From Turritopsis dohrnii (Eukaryota; Cnidaria; Hydrozoa; Anthoathecata; Oceaniidae): a stretch of DNA of 64,000 nucleotides. Below the pieces are notes generated by a model that saw nothing but the letters and a program-made list of their open reading frames with translations, made no database searches and was not told the origin of the DNA. How positions within the stretch are numbered: the stretch's first letter is position 1; each line of letters opens with the position of its first letter. Of this stretch, positions 43,993 to 55,653 are shown piece after piece. The DNA lies in the NCBI GenBank assembly GCA_027922465.2, contig BQMF02000269.1, positions 547,700 through 611,699 on the forward strand. Direction: 5' to 3'. The position numbers were made by a program, and so were the translations under genes.

Positions 43993-46900
43993 ATTAGTGA
44001 AACATATGCGAATATTCCCCGTGCAGCTGTTGAGCAATATATAAAAAGGCGTACCACTTGTGCTGAGAAGTGTCCCCAGTTAAAAAAAGCTCCGTTACAA
44101 CCAATTATCCAAACAGGATTTCTGCGAAGAATACAGGTAACCTATTAAAAACAGGCCTGTTAATGTTCAATAATTTTCGCGTCTTTATATTTCGCGAACT
44201 GAGAATTTTGAAAAATTTCACAATGTATTCTCATAGACATTAGATCGATTTAATAGATATGCAGGAGAGGCCAGATGGTGATTATAAGTGGATATGTCAC
44301 ATTGTTGATCATTTCAGTCGCTTTCATGTAATATATCCTCAGCAAACAAAAAGAGCTGATGAAACAGCGGAAAATTTTAAGAAGTACTTTTTGTCTTACT
44401 TTGGTTTACCAAAAATCATCCAAGGTACCACCTTTCGATATAATTTTGACCCCATACATTTTTGTGACCTCTGAGACATGGTGATTGAGAATCGAGATGG
44501 TTTTCAGGCCAAGTAGGTGGCAATAAGAAATTCTGGCCTTTTTTCTGACCCTGGGGGTCAATTTCAAGAATGTAAAATATCCACCCCTAGGGAAAAGAGT
44601 CCTGGCTCATAACTTCTAAACTACTTCATGATATCGGTTGAAACTTTCCAGAATTGCTATACTTTAAATGTAGATCTGATTCTTTATTTCAAAATGTTGC
44701 TGACATCAGCAATTTGTTGCTGACGTCAGCAATTTTATGAAAAAGTCTCATTTTCTTTTACTTATTGAGTTCATGCAACGGAAAAAATTCGTAAGACTAT
44801 TATATGAATTTCATTGGATTGTGGTATGAAAGAGATATTATCATAGCATAGACTTTGAATGGCACTATTGTATTCAGAAATGACAATGAGGAAATTCTCA
44901 TAACTGCTTAATACGCAAATAAAACACAAAAAATGATATCAAGAATTTGCTAGCATCATCAAAATTTTGCTTAGTGGTAACATCATTAAAATTTTGCTGA
45001 TTTTAGCAGTATTTCCTTATGAAACATCAGTAGAAGACACAAAGTTCTTATATCAATATGTGGCAGAATCCACTGTTCAGTCAAATAATTCATCATCCGC
45101 ATCACTTTCCATATCACTCCCAAAGCTGTCGTCACTATCACTGCCTGATTCATTGAAGCCATCCTCGGCTTCGCCTTCCATACCATCTTAATTGATGTGT
45201 TGAGTTTGAATCATACCTGAAAGTTTTCTTTCAGAAAATAGAAGCATCCCAGATTAATGACAACATTTCGATACTGTTCTGGGTAGTTCCAAAACATTTT
45301 GTATGCATTTATTGCTGCTCCTACATCAAGTGTAATATTAACATATGGCATGTTGACTCTGCTTGCTAGGTGTTGTAAGTAAGACAAATACTTCTGAATG
45401 GTAGTGAAATCGGTTACTTTCATGGTGATAGGTGGAAGGTATGTTTCAACGGTCTTACTAATCTCATTTCTCGGATTTGATCGAATTTGAAGGGACCAAC
45501 CCTTTAAACTTGGAATACATTGATTAAATCCATTCTGCTTCCTGCTGTATACCCATACAAAATACTTCCAATTACCTTGAATTTCCACCTCTTCAAGGTA
45601 AGAGACATTGTTACCTTTGATCTTTGTAGGCTCCTTGTGAACATCAACTGGCTTTGAAGGAATATTGACATCGTCTTATATCAACTTTCGAATTTATCTT
45701 CGTGGTACTGCGATGATACTGGTGTTTGACTTATGTTGACTAAGATTTTCTTGAAAAGCAACAAGATGGGTTGTATTTATTGACCCACCACCACCTAATC
45801 TTTCAACTTTCAGATCAAAATTGTCTACCCAGAAATGAGTTAAAACAACATCATTTGAAGAAGCTGGTATCAATGGAAGAATATTTGTTTGGTTGATAGC
45901 TTGTAAAGCACACTCTGCTTGAGCAATTGCTATTTCACAAGTAGTATTGTATGAAATACAATGACCTAGCTCACCAGTAAGGTTGTGGAGTCCTAGTCCC
46001 AAAAGAAAATGTTTCGATTGAATTACCTTGCCCCTTATCAATCCAAATACTAAGTCTTGAGCAAATGATTCCACCAGGCGATTCAAGTTAGAAGAGAAAT
46101 CAGCATGGTGGTTATCATAACGAAGTAGACTTTTCAGGAATGTGTACAATGACTCCGGAGGCTTTCTCGATGGATAAGATAGTTGGTCTGATGTTGGTGG
46201 CCAATTCATATCAGGAAGATCCTGGAACTTGTTCATGATATCTTTTTGTATAATATTGGTAGCAGGTTTCACATTATCTTCTGGAGTAGAAGTTGTAAAA
46301 GTTCCATCAAGACAAGCTGTACATACCACAACCTCTGCTAAATTACTTGTTGAAGGAGACAGAAACGATATTATCTCATTGAAATGATTCTGTAATCGCT
46401 GCTTCAGTTTACTTCTGTATCTAGTATCACCAACACCGGGCTTATAAAGTGCATGTAACGTTTTCATTGATACTGCTTTTCCATGCTCAATAACCTCCTT
46501 CTCCACAACAACAACTCCTTAACAACCTCAAATTCTCATTTATCATATACCTGTGTAGTTGAAACATAAGGACCACTTTCGTTCATTGTTAATGATCGTG
46601 AACCGCTAGCAAAACCGCTTGTAAATTGCTGGTAGCAGTGTTTTTGTACTTTGAACTCTTTAGCTATCAGATCCAAACTTTTTATTTCGTTATACAACTT
46701 CATATTTTTAGTTTCAGCTGCTGTCTTAATCGTTTTTTCAGCAATCAAGGTCGTGATTCCATAGGGTTCAAACTTCTTATTTTTCTGCTGCACACAATAT
46801 TTAAAACATAAATTACACTCCTTTGGATATACCCATGCTGGAGAAAGACGAGTTGAGACAGGTGATGATAATCTGTTCGATTGACGTGTTGTAGATTTTT

Positions 46901-48626
46901 CTTCCTCTTGAAATTTCTTGTTGCCAAGATCTGACATAAATCTAAACCATAAGAACGAATATTATTCGGTTATTTGGAGGATGGTTATAAGCTATAAAAT
47001 GGCCCTTTTTCTGTTGCTCCAAAACTGATTTCAGATTTAAGCTTGGGATACAGGGGAACAGGAATAGCATAGATGATGGAACTTAGGAGTTGAGTAGTTA
47101 ATACGTAAGGACAAAACAAAGATGAAAGACAAAAAAAACAACACAGAATCTCTACAAGTATTATTCAGTTTGTGAATACTAGAGTAAATCTGACATACCG
47201 TTTATAGCATGGTTCTAAGTGAACACCATGGATTTCTGTGTCAATGTTAACTGGGATCTGATCACATTGCTCTTAGTGAGAGTTTATGCCTCCAATTTTA
47301 AGTCTCTTCTCTTTGGCTTGTTTTATTCGCTCTTAATTTCTATCAGATAAGCTTTTCGCGGCACTGTATTTTGTTTGATTGTCGTAATGCACAATACATT
47401 CCATTTTTTTACAAAATAATTTCACATATACAATTTTTACTTATCTATAAATACATCCCTTAACATCAGTTGAAAATGAAATAAAGGCATAAAGAAAAAA
47501 ATCAAATACAACTCATGTAAGCATAAGCAGGTGTTCTATTTTCTTTTGAGCTATTACACAAATGTTATGCTCTCTTTCCTATCATAGTGGTGTTCTAGTT
47601 GGAAATGTGATCTGGAAATGCAAGAAAATGAGTTTTTTCATAAAACTGCTGACGTTGCTGACTATTTGCCTGGTCTACTTCCTGAAATTCAGTATAAGTT
47701 GTAGAAGTTGTTTTTCGTTTGTTCGTTTTTTACATTCGTTTATTAATGTTTTCAACATTATGTTGTTTTAGATGCCACGAACACCGCACGTGTGCGTAGT
47801 ACCAAGAAAACCTCATATGAAATTGTTTTTGGTCGAATGGCCTATGATTTTCACCAGGTAAATATTTAAAATAGGTTTACTGTTTTGGTTAACAAGAAAG
47901 TATAGCTAATTTAAAAGTTTAAACAACTTTTTAAAGGCAGGTATACAATTTGATGATGTATTTATTTATTTATTTATTATTTATCAAATATTTATACAGG
48001 AGAGCTACACCAGTACTAAATACTGCTATCACGTAGGTCCTGTAGATAAAAATAAGTTACTACGGTCGGTAACTGCAGATGACGTCCAAGACATCATTCC
48101 AAACGATGAAGGCAATTGGAGTGAAGATGATGAAATTCTCGATGATGATTTGGTAAATTTTAACATTCACTCTGAGTCAAAAAAGAGAAAAGAAATAGAG
48201 GATGCCCCATGCACATCTCCAAAACGGCAAAAAATATGAGCGGATGTGATCGATGCTAATTTCAGAAATGCGGAGTTCATGCAAAGAAAGTATGTTAAAG
48301 GCAAAAGAATAAAAGTTGCAGATTTCAAAGAAGGTGAACATGTAACAGTTCAAATTCCAGAACAACTGATGCATTCAACTGATCCATCGCATCTTCCCTG
48401 CATGATTGTCCACAAAAGTTCTGGAAGCCAGCCCACATATCGTTTGCTGTCCCAGTTTGGAACACTTAAAAATAGATTTCCAGCTTCCAAGCTTATGCCT
48501 TATCCAGGTAAAGTGCGGTGTGAAAATCCTGATAAATATATATCATTAACAAGCGCCGTCAACGAAACGCTCCAAACACCAACGATATTTTGCAAGTGCA
48601 AAGCTGGTTGTCATACCAGAAAATGA
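43993..48626 (+). CDS. Ginger/KRBA2-like integrase part of a multi-exon gene
   Basis: Exon 43993-44136 (NIPRAAVEQYIKRRTTC ... QTGFLRRIQ) has GT after it and AG before it. Exon 44244-44424 gives IDLIDMQERPDGDYKWICHI and VDHFSRFHVIYP, the integrase core with its first Asp, ending LPKIIQ. The exon carrying the second Asp (SDNG) is not clearly visible before the antisense gene in the intron. Later exons near 47588-47697 (DYLPGLLPEIQY) and 47771-47858 (NTARVRSTKKTSYEIVFGRM) follow the family order. 48050-48626 has an acidic linker, an NLS-like KRKEIEDAPCTSPKRQK, a stop, then RKYVKGKRIKVADFKEGEHV, HLPCMIVHKSSGSQPTYRLL and CKCKAGCHTRK, the SH3-like/Cys-rich C-terminal block of KRBA2-type proteins. 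Probably partly decayed. Confidence 0.72.
44697..44732. promoter_or_regulatory. Two adjacent 16-bp palindromes with CRE core
   Basis: TTGCTGACATCAGCAA (44697-44712) and TTGCTGACGTCAGCAA (44717-44732), start to start 20 bp. The second is a perfect palindrome around TGACGTCA, the CRE/bZIP site. The role is inferred only. Confidence 0.4.
45050..46937 (-). CDS. Antisense multi-exon TE-associated gene, unknown function
   Basis: Exon 1 (46937 to about 46549) encodes a basic N-terminus and a C2..HC-type finger: CNLCFKYC ... LIAKEFKVQKHCYQQF. Exon 2 (about 46522-45695) has EVIEHGKAVSMKTLHALYKP, VVCTACLDG, FWVDNFDLKVERLGGGGSIN and TTHLVAFQENL. A further exon (about 45660-45211) has LPPITMKVTDFTTIQKYLSY and VINLGCFYFLKENFQ, and an acidic end follows near 45180-45065 (DSDDSFGSDMESDADDELFD). 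I recognise this as a protein family that recurs, uncharacterised, in many invertebrate genomes. A block after FLKENFQ that I expect in relatives seems missing. It lies antisense in the intron of the integrase/USP gene. No catalytic motif recognised. Confidence 0.55.
47956..48046 (-). repeat. LINE 3' tail (minus) in the integrase gene
   Basis: On the minus strand: a TGATAGCAGT block, CCTGTATAAATAT, then ATAA/TAAATAAATAAA. This is the same 3' end family as 3972-4080. The insertion is only about 90 bp, a severely 5'-truncated LINE, and probably lies in an intron. Confidence 0.75.
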
Positions 48627-48646
48627 TGATACACAATGTCACAAGG

Positions 48647-51034
48647 GCAAAACTAAAAACTGCAAAAACAGTCAAGACCGTAGTGACACTAACGCACTCA
48701 ATCGAAGAAAGAAAACATCTACCGTACTATGGAGGTTGTTTAACAATCGACGGAAAAGCTGTGCAATTAGCTAATACATGTCCGGTTGATACATGGATGG
48801 CAATATTCGTGAAATCCAGGGAGATATTTTCCACTTGGCGTCAACTTGGACATGGCCGTTTAGCAAAGTTGATTGAAAGTGGAAGTTTTGACGCTGCAAA
48901 GCTTCAAATAGCACTGGATCATAAGCTTTAAAATCGGAATAATGTGATTGATTTTCTAGGTAATGAATTCAATCTCATGATTAAACCGTATATTTTACCA
49001 CAAATGCAGCATTCTATGATTTGCAACAGTGAACATTGCCCCAAAAAGTAAGTGCTAACTGACATGGTGGATTGTCCAGCGGTTGTAAGCAGTAAAAGAT
49101 GGAATTTCAGGATCAAGTAATATTAGTTTTTTTCTTTTCTCGCTTGAGTCACATGCGAGTGTTTTTTTTTGCATTACACTTAATTAACTTTAAGGTTACA
49201 CGCTGGTTTACAGCTGGGACATCGTCTGTTTGCGGCAGGCGTATGAAAGACACCGATAGTGTTGTTGGCAGTTACTTCATTGATAGAGACATGGAAACAC
49301 GGTAAGTACACAGTAAGTACATCATTGTTTGTAATTTGATATTTTATTTAAAGACCAGGATTTAAGAACGTACACATTAGCTTAGTAGTGTATATATATG
49401 TAGCCTAAATTAATACTGTAGGAATCAAACAGGGTAAAATAGTTAGAATTTTCATTCATACTTGCTGTTACAAGCAGTAAATGATAAATTAATTTGCCTC
49501 ATACTGTTTTTTTCATCAAAAACTTCCTTGTTATATCTGTAGTGAAGAGCGACATTATTGTAACGGATACAGAATATCAACAGAATGTGTTTTCAAAGGA
49601 ATAGCATCCCTTTTACCGATATGCACTGAAAGTTTTGGTAAAGGTATTGATATTGAATCGATGCCACTGGAGTTGACTGTAAAAATTCCAGGCCACGTAT
49701 CATGTAGGTCAGTAAACTTCTGGATTACACATCCTTCTGATCACAATAAAATGTTGCAGTATGTTGACAATTATTATTACTTGCATTATTCAGTTTTGAG
49801 CTGAGAGCAATTACGATGTGTAACAATTCACATTACATTGCAAAAATGGATACTGATAGCGGATGGAAATGTTATGATGGCTAAAAGAATGACATTTTTA
49901 CATTTTCAGTAATCAAACCACTTCCAGAGAATCCTCTTTCAGATTTAGAAACTGAAACAAGTAAGGCTTGATACTTTCTGTTCCAAAAAATAAGATGTTT
50001 TCACAACGCTATGTTTTAACCCTCTTAATGTGTTTCTGAAGATGGTAGGTAGCAAAAATTCGACAGCACTTGCACACCTTACATAAGCTATATGTATTGA
50101 CCCTCTTTATGTGTTTCTATTCTTGTAGCAAATGCACATGAAACCGATGAGGACGAGCTTTCTGTTCAATCCGAGGTTGATAAAGGAAAAGGTAAGAAAT
50201 TACAACAAAAACATGAATAGGTCCTTAAAAGTTGATAAAGGTGTTAAGTCTAACATATGTGATTAAATCATTTCAGTGCAAGTCACTCCGTTCAGAGAAG
50301 AAAGTGGAATAAAAGAAAAGAGCTGGTCAACCTTCTTGAAAGCCATTTCTGAAAACGGTACACTCAAAAAGATATACCATAATTCAACTGACAAGAACAA
50401 AAACTTGCTCTTGAAGGTCAGAAGCACTGGCAAGGATTATCATAAAAGATTATTTGAGGTTCTCAACACAGACAAGCATTTTCATCAGAAATACAATAAG
50501 TTAAGTCATTACGATATGCCATCTTTCATCACAGTTTATCTAGATGTCATTTGAGGAATTTTCTACTGAAGCTAATGTTCAGCAATACATTGTGATGGAA
50601 CTGCTGCCTGTATTCAAACAATATGAAAAACAGCATATGTAAGAAAACAACACAAGCAAGTTAGCTTTCAATTTATTACTTCCTACTGAGTATTTTCTTG
50701 GAAAAAAAAAACAATTCCAGCCTTATCAGTTCACATCTGTGTTGTTCCACTTCTATTTAAGAGGAGGACTACTTTATACGAAAGGCCAAAAAGGGAATAC
50801 CCAACATTGCCTCTAAGATCTACAAACATGCAATGTTGGACAAGACCCTGTTACAAAGACAACATGAGTATTCTGTATTGTTTTATAGTGTTGTGGCGCT
50901 ATTGCACTTTCGTATCCTATGTCATTCATGATTCTGATGGGGTACAAAAGTGGTGTGAAACGATGAACAGAACAGAAAGAGAAGAAATTTGCAATCACTT
51001 TTATTCAAAGCTGAAATTCATGGATCATCTATAG
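48647..51034 (+). CDS. USP-like cysteine protease exons following the integrase
   Basis: The frame at about 48695-48931 reads YYGGCLTIDGKAVQLANTCP and VDTWMAIF; NTCPVDTW is placed like the Cys box of ubiquitin-specific proteases. Exon 49195-49301 (VTRWFTAGTSSVCGRRMKD) splices in phase to 49543-49707 (EERHYCNGYRISTECVFKG ... LELTVKIPGHVSC). That splices in phase to 49794 on: FELRAITMCNNSHYIAKMD, TDSGWKCYDG, a clear USP His box. GT/AG is present at each junction. A TAA follows the His box at 49882. Exons near 50130 and 50277-50554 continue the gene (acidic linker, then REESGIKEKSWSTFLKAI), and a final frame ends at 51032. It is read as one gene with the integrase upstream. The frame break at 48626 and the stop suggest partial decay. 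Confidence 0.62.
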
Positions 51035-51260
51035 CATAATAGTAGTTTTAAAGCTTACCTCCCACACAAAATAAACATTAAATATATCAAACATATATAA
51101 GCCCTAGTTTCGGAATTTGATATTCTTTTTGCTAACTAAGAATATCTCAACTAAATAAAAAGAAAAACAAAGTTCAAAACTTCAGCTTTTATCGTAATGG
51201 CTGCCATATTTTTTTTTAACTTTTGAAAAATACAGTGAAACGAGTTTTCTCGGAAAAAAA

Positions 51261-51286
51261 ATGATGACGTCAGAGCGGTAACAAAT
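51261..51286 (+). repeat. Left inner inverted repeat with CRE core
   Basis: 26 bp, perfectly complementary in inverted orientation to 55628-55653. Contains TGACGTCA at 51265-51272. Lies about 155 bp before the start codon of the P2X7C-like gene, so it is a likely promoter element as well as a possible transposase site. Confidence 0.8.
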
Positions 51287-51441
51287 CATTGACCGGCGTT
51301 CGCAATACAGTTGGAAATCACTTATTTATACCAATACCCCCAGGATGGATGTTAACTCAAAATCCCTTGTGTATAAAAAGAATTATGCTTTATCGAAAAA
51401 AGCTATTTTTACAATACAAACGATTTTTTGTTGTTGCGAAA

Positions 51442-52225
51442 ATGGAGCGAAGAGAAAACACAGTAGTTGGTTTTCAATTTGAACCACTTAAGAAAAAGAA
51501 CTCTGGTGAAGATTCAGATTCTAGCTGGTCAACAATTGAAGACCACTCATCAGACGAAGAACGGGAAGGTCGTTGCAATAAAGCTGTAGAGACGTGGTGC
51601 AAGTGTGGAGGCAATTGCATCGCAATAAAAACTGAAGAGGAGTGCATTTGCTGTCATGAACTTGATTCATGTTTAGCTGTTTTTGGTTTACATGGTACGT
51701 TAAGTAACAACCAATATTCATTAACATAAAACACTATGGTAACGTAAATAATAATAACAAAAATAATAAATTACGTAATTACATAATAAATTCTTATCCA
51801 ACTGTGCTTCTACCTTAGGAAAAGATTGCGTCACGGCACACCAACATTTTTATAGCATTGTGCTTTTGAAACCAAATCTTTATACAGCCCTTATTGGTCT
51901 TCGAGATCGAGAAAGTTGTCAGTTGCCCAAACGTGATAGTGTACCAAACAGGTGAAACGATATGTTTCAAATTTTCGATCGACTAAAATGTTATTTGGAC
52001 TAAATAATGCCTTTTTTCAACCCTAGAACGTACCGATATGCCGCCTATAGGCAGTTTACATGGTGGGCCCACAATTGCCTTGGTCGAAATATACGACGAG
52101 TAATTCCAGCCTGCGTGGTCAATCGCATCCGATCTGAATTTCCGGAAACTGGCGGTCGTTATGCTGGGTTTAAGTCGGGTAGCGAAGTTGATGAAATGGA
52201 ACTGACATGGGTTTACGAAAATTAA
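51442..52225 (+). CDS. P2X7 C-terminal (ballast) domain protein in Kolobok element
   Basis: Three exons: 51442-51694, 51819-51951, 52027-52225, with GT/AG junctions in phase; 194 residues. The start is the ATG giving MERRENTVVGFQFEP, preceded by stops. An acidic Ser-rich N-terminus (SDSSWSTIEDHSSDEERE) leads to WCKCGGNC, EEECICCHELDSC, then YTALIGLRDRES and the core YRYAAYRQFTWWAHNCLGR, RRVIPACVVNRIRSEFP and GRYAGF. These conserved Cys and His residues form the zinc site of the P2X7 intracellular domain. The channel part is absent. Cargo or accessory function is unknown: it may bind zinc, nucleotide or a partner of the transposase. No stop or shift is seen. Confidence 0.88.
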
Positions 52226-52304
52226 ATTTGTTTTTTCCGCCCACCGACACCCGCACACTTTCGATTTCGTGGCGCAAATCCTTGTTCATATTTACATATT
52301 ACAA

Positions 52305-55300
52305 TTATAATGTTTTATTTAAACGAGTATACTTTATACTGTTTTCAACAATTATTTCTCTTTCAGGACGATCTGCTGGTCGAACAGTTTCCATTCGTCG
52401 TTTCAGTTGTCGGTTTCTTTGTGACGATTTTTTCCTATCCACTGCCCTGAAATATGCATTCTCAGCAATATCCTTCATAAACTTGTAGCTTTTAGCCTTT
52501 TTCACTTTCGTCGCCGTAAATTTTTTCGTTCGTTTGTCCCAAGCTATTTTGAAGCGCGGAACTATTTTTCCCTCTTTCAACGTTGTTGCCTGACAAGAAA
52601 AAACGTAATAGAAAATTTAATAAATCACGACAAGCTATGCAAATATAGGAGGAATTAATAGAAGGAATTAATATCAGATTTTAGATGTGTCTTACTTGTT
52701 CACGATTGACGTTTAAGTTATGATCTAAAATTGCAATTTTAGTCGAAGCTATCATCTTCTCTTTCTCGTAAAACGAACTTTTGGGAAGGTACCGAATTTT
52801 TAGGGCGTGAAATATTTCTAATGCTGATGTAGAAGCATTTTGACTCATCTTGCTCATGTCTTTGACAAGCTGCGATTGAAGCAAAACTTGCTTCATAGCG
52901 TTATGAGCAGGGCTTCCCATCTTCATCCAATTTCTTGAAGCCTCTTCTTCAGTTGTGTACTCGTCATGGGCACACTTCAGGTAAAATCTTTAAATAAAAA
53001 ATTATCAGAATTTAGAACACCCAGTAAAACATATAATAATAAAAAATAATAATAATAAAAAACGGTGCAGAAAGTCATATACTTATTTCCTGTTCCTGTA
53101 AGGTCATGCCTGTTACAAACATGGTGAATGCACGACAACACCCTTTCTACCAAATCATTGCCGCCAGTACACGTGCAAAGGGACCAGTACAAATGATTGA
53201 TGATAGCTGGTATCCATTCACACAAGATAGAACATTCCTTTTTTTTGAGGCCGCAGTTAGCTTTTTTGATATTCCTTTCGCTATATGCCAAGGATCAAAT
53301 TTGTGGCTGATATGTGGATATGACGTCCTCATCTTTTTCTTAATTTGTACATGACAGTCCGTCGAGATCATTGTGATTTCATTCTGTTCCTGTATTTCAT
53401 CGACACAACGAACAAATCCTTCCAATTCCATACCTAAAAAACAATTTACTTGATAAGTTACAACGTTGCTACATCATCGGTCCTGGACACTAAATCAAAG
53501 TGATAGAAAACCTTGAGAATTTTTCACTTCTTTCACATCGACAATGTTAAAGTTTATTATTTTTTCCGAGCGCAAATCCATTGCTGACACAGTGCAGTAA
53601 GTGGCGTTGTGGCCAGGGCTGTCGCATTGACCATCAATAGCAAGCTTTAAAGGTGCGCTCATATCTTCAAAAAGTTTCTTTTGATGTTCACGGAAGAACG
53701 AGTCGATCTCAGGGAAGACATAATTTCCTGAAATTATGATCCCACTCATTACAATATATTCACGATTACCTACGCAACATTTACAATCAATACTACTATA
53801 TGTGTATGTACTAACCGCGTAATCTATAGTATGTACTCTTTTCAATAAATGTCATATTCATAATCATTGCGAATTTTCGTATTTTTGAAAAAGGTATGCA
53901 AGCCAACTCAACTGCTGACGTTGCTGTTAGATTTCCGACACCTACGACATTTAAAAGCGAAACCATCATTCAGTAGCAAACATTTATAAACATAGAAAAC
54001 ATTTTTAAAAAGAAGTACTGATAGTCGAAAGAAGAAGATATAATACGCTAAAGATTCTTTTTTATTAATATTCCGTGATAAAAAGCTCATACCTTTTACT
54101 GCATCAATTATTGGTTGGGAAAACCACCTCGCATCGCAACCATTCAAACAAGAAAATTCGTAACAAACTTGAGTGCCATAACACTTTTTGTTTCGAATTT
54201 CTAAAATTGGCTCGGAACATTTTGGACAATTGGTCATGAGTCGTTCTAAGCAGTTCTCATAAACCATGTAAACTCTTTGTGTCATCGGGTTGACAACAGA
54301 CCTTTGTACGGTTAAGAGAAGTCTGTCATCTTCATAATCCGAATCCTCCTCGTGTTGAAAATCGGGGTCATTTTTAGAAACACGCAAAGATGATTTCTCC
54401 AACCAACTATCGTTAAAGCTTTCGTTCAAGTCGGAGATCGCATCAAAGCTGTCAAAAAATACAAACAAGCGTAATTTGTGAGGTGTAAGGTTTTGTTTAA
54501 CATTCAATTAAGTTTTTCATCTTTACCTGCTTTCAAGTAATGTTTGCATACATTCACTGTCCTTTTGAGTAGCAACCGATGTGGTGGTCTTTGCAAAATA
54601 TTCGATATCAGTTTGAGTTTCAACTGATGAGTACCGATGACTCATTTGAGGTTCCCATTGCGATGCTACTGAGACCATCACAGGTCTAATGGAATGTTCT
54701 TTTACTGTCTGAACATGTTTACTTCTTACGTTAGGCTAAAAAAGACGTTCATTATTTTTTTTATCCAGATTTAGGGCTATAAAACATTTGGTTAATTTAT
54801 CTGATACCTTTATATTACATTGACTAGTTTGATCCGGCTGCGACACGACATTTCTTTGTGCTAAAATCGAAGTTTGTACATCGTTGTCGCCTGGTTCAAA
54901 TGCATTCGCTGTTTCTTCAACATCGAAGAGGGATTCTTCAAACGCGCTAGTTGAACATTCCGCAATAATCTGGAATAAATTTCAAGTAAATATCCACGTT
55001 TTGAAAAAAAATACTTACTATCTAAAGTAAATTGCACACCCTCTGATTTGTTCTTTTTTGCAAGGCAGTACTTGTTCGGGTTTCTGATGAACACCAAGGA
55101 AACTTGGTTGGTATAGCGCCCGTAAGCAGAAGTCGTGGTAGTTTGATTTTTCCTAAGATAAAAAAGCAACAATTATGTTATTCAAATCATATCATTAGGG
55201 CTTTAAAGTATTAAGACACAATTGTTGATGTAAGCAGCTTACCGGCAGTCTGGAAACGAATTTTCAAATCTCTGCTTGGATCAAAACAATCATTTGAAAA

Positions 55301-55462
55301 ATGATCTTCGCATATCAAAATGGATTTAGGCAAACAATCTTTTCTTCTAATAGCTGCAATCCAAATTTTGGCATATTTTTCATCCTTTGGCAATGAAAAG
55401 AACGTCTTTTTACAATTTGTCGATCTGTGGTCGCAACCAGGCACTGCACATATTCGCGGCAT
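52305..55462 (-). CDS. THAP-domain Kolobok-type transposase, multi-exon
   Basis: Exon 1 (55462-55243) is a THAP zinc finger: MPRICAVPGCDHRS (C-x4-C), FFSLPKDEKYAKIWI and ICEDHFSNDCF. It splices in phase to 55152 (LPRLLLTGAIPTKFP, the AVPT-like end of THAP). Further exons are an acidic linker near 54960-54800, PNVRSKHVQTVKEHSI near 54730, and 54450-54090 (CSEPILEIRNKKCYGTQVCY, a zinc-like segment). The catalytic part has LKLAIDGQCDSPGHNATYC (about 53650-53600, first Asp), MELEGFVRCVDEI and ISTDCHVQIKKKMR (second Asp), YPHISHKFDPWHIAKGISKK, and GSPAHNAMKQ with LDHNLN at 52960-52681. A basic tail ends at 52305. The frames are open; exon limits in the middle are approximate. Starts about 170 bp inside the right TIR. 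Confidence 0.85.
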
Positions 55463-55627
55463 GACAGCAATTATTTAAATTTGTTTCGCGAACAGAAAGT
55501 GTGTATTGATCTTTCAACAGAAAGTGAGTTGAGAATTTTCAAGAGATTAGTGAGCTTTTTGTTTAGAAGAGTAAAAGTTTATAGGGGGTTTGCATCTTTT
55601 CCTATAATTTCAAAAATCAGTCCGCGA

Positions 55628-55653
55628 ATTTGTTACCGCTCTGACGTCATCAT
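55628..55653 (-). repeat. Right inner inverted repeat with CRE core
   Basis: Perfect inverted partner of 51261-51286. Lies about 165 bp upstream (minus sense) of the transposase start codon. An AAGATGGCGAC word (YY1-like) lies further out at 55684-55694. The left end has the counterpart GGCTGCCATATT near 51199-51210. Confidence 0.8.

Larger units (their letters stand above)
44427..47587. other. Large intron or insertion inside the integrase gene
   Basis: It begins right after LPKIIQ with a GT donor. It holds the antisense multi-exon gene (45050-46937), a pair of TGACGTCA-centred palindromes at 44697-44732, and otherwise AT-rich sequence. Position 44860-44895 has an AG followed by a frame NDNEEILI that might be a relic of the missing catalytic exon, but this is weak. 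Confidence 0.5.

Noticed and set aside
44860..44895. NDNEEILI as the missing integrase exon with the second catalytic Asp
   Set aside because: An AG precedes it, but the residues match the expected SDNGxEF poorly and a stop follows within three codons.
51442..52225. A P2X receptor gene
   Set aside because: Only the intracellular C-terminal domain is present. There are no membrane segments or ectodomain, and it sits inside TTAA-flanked transposon ends.
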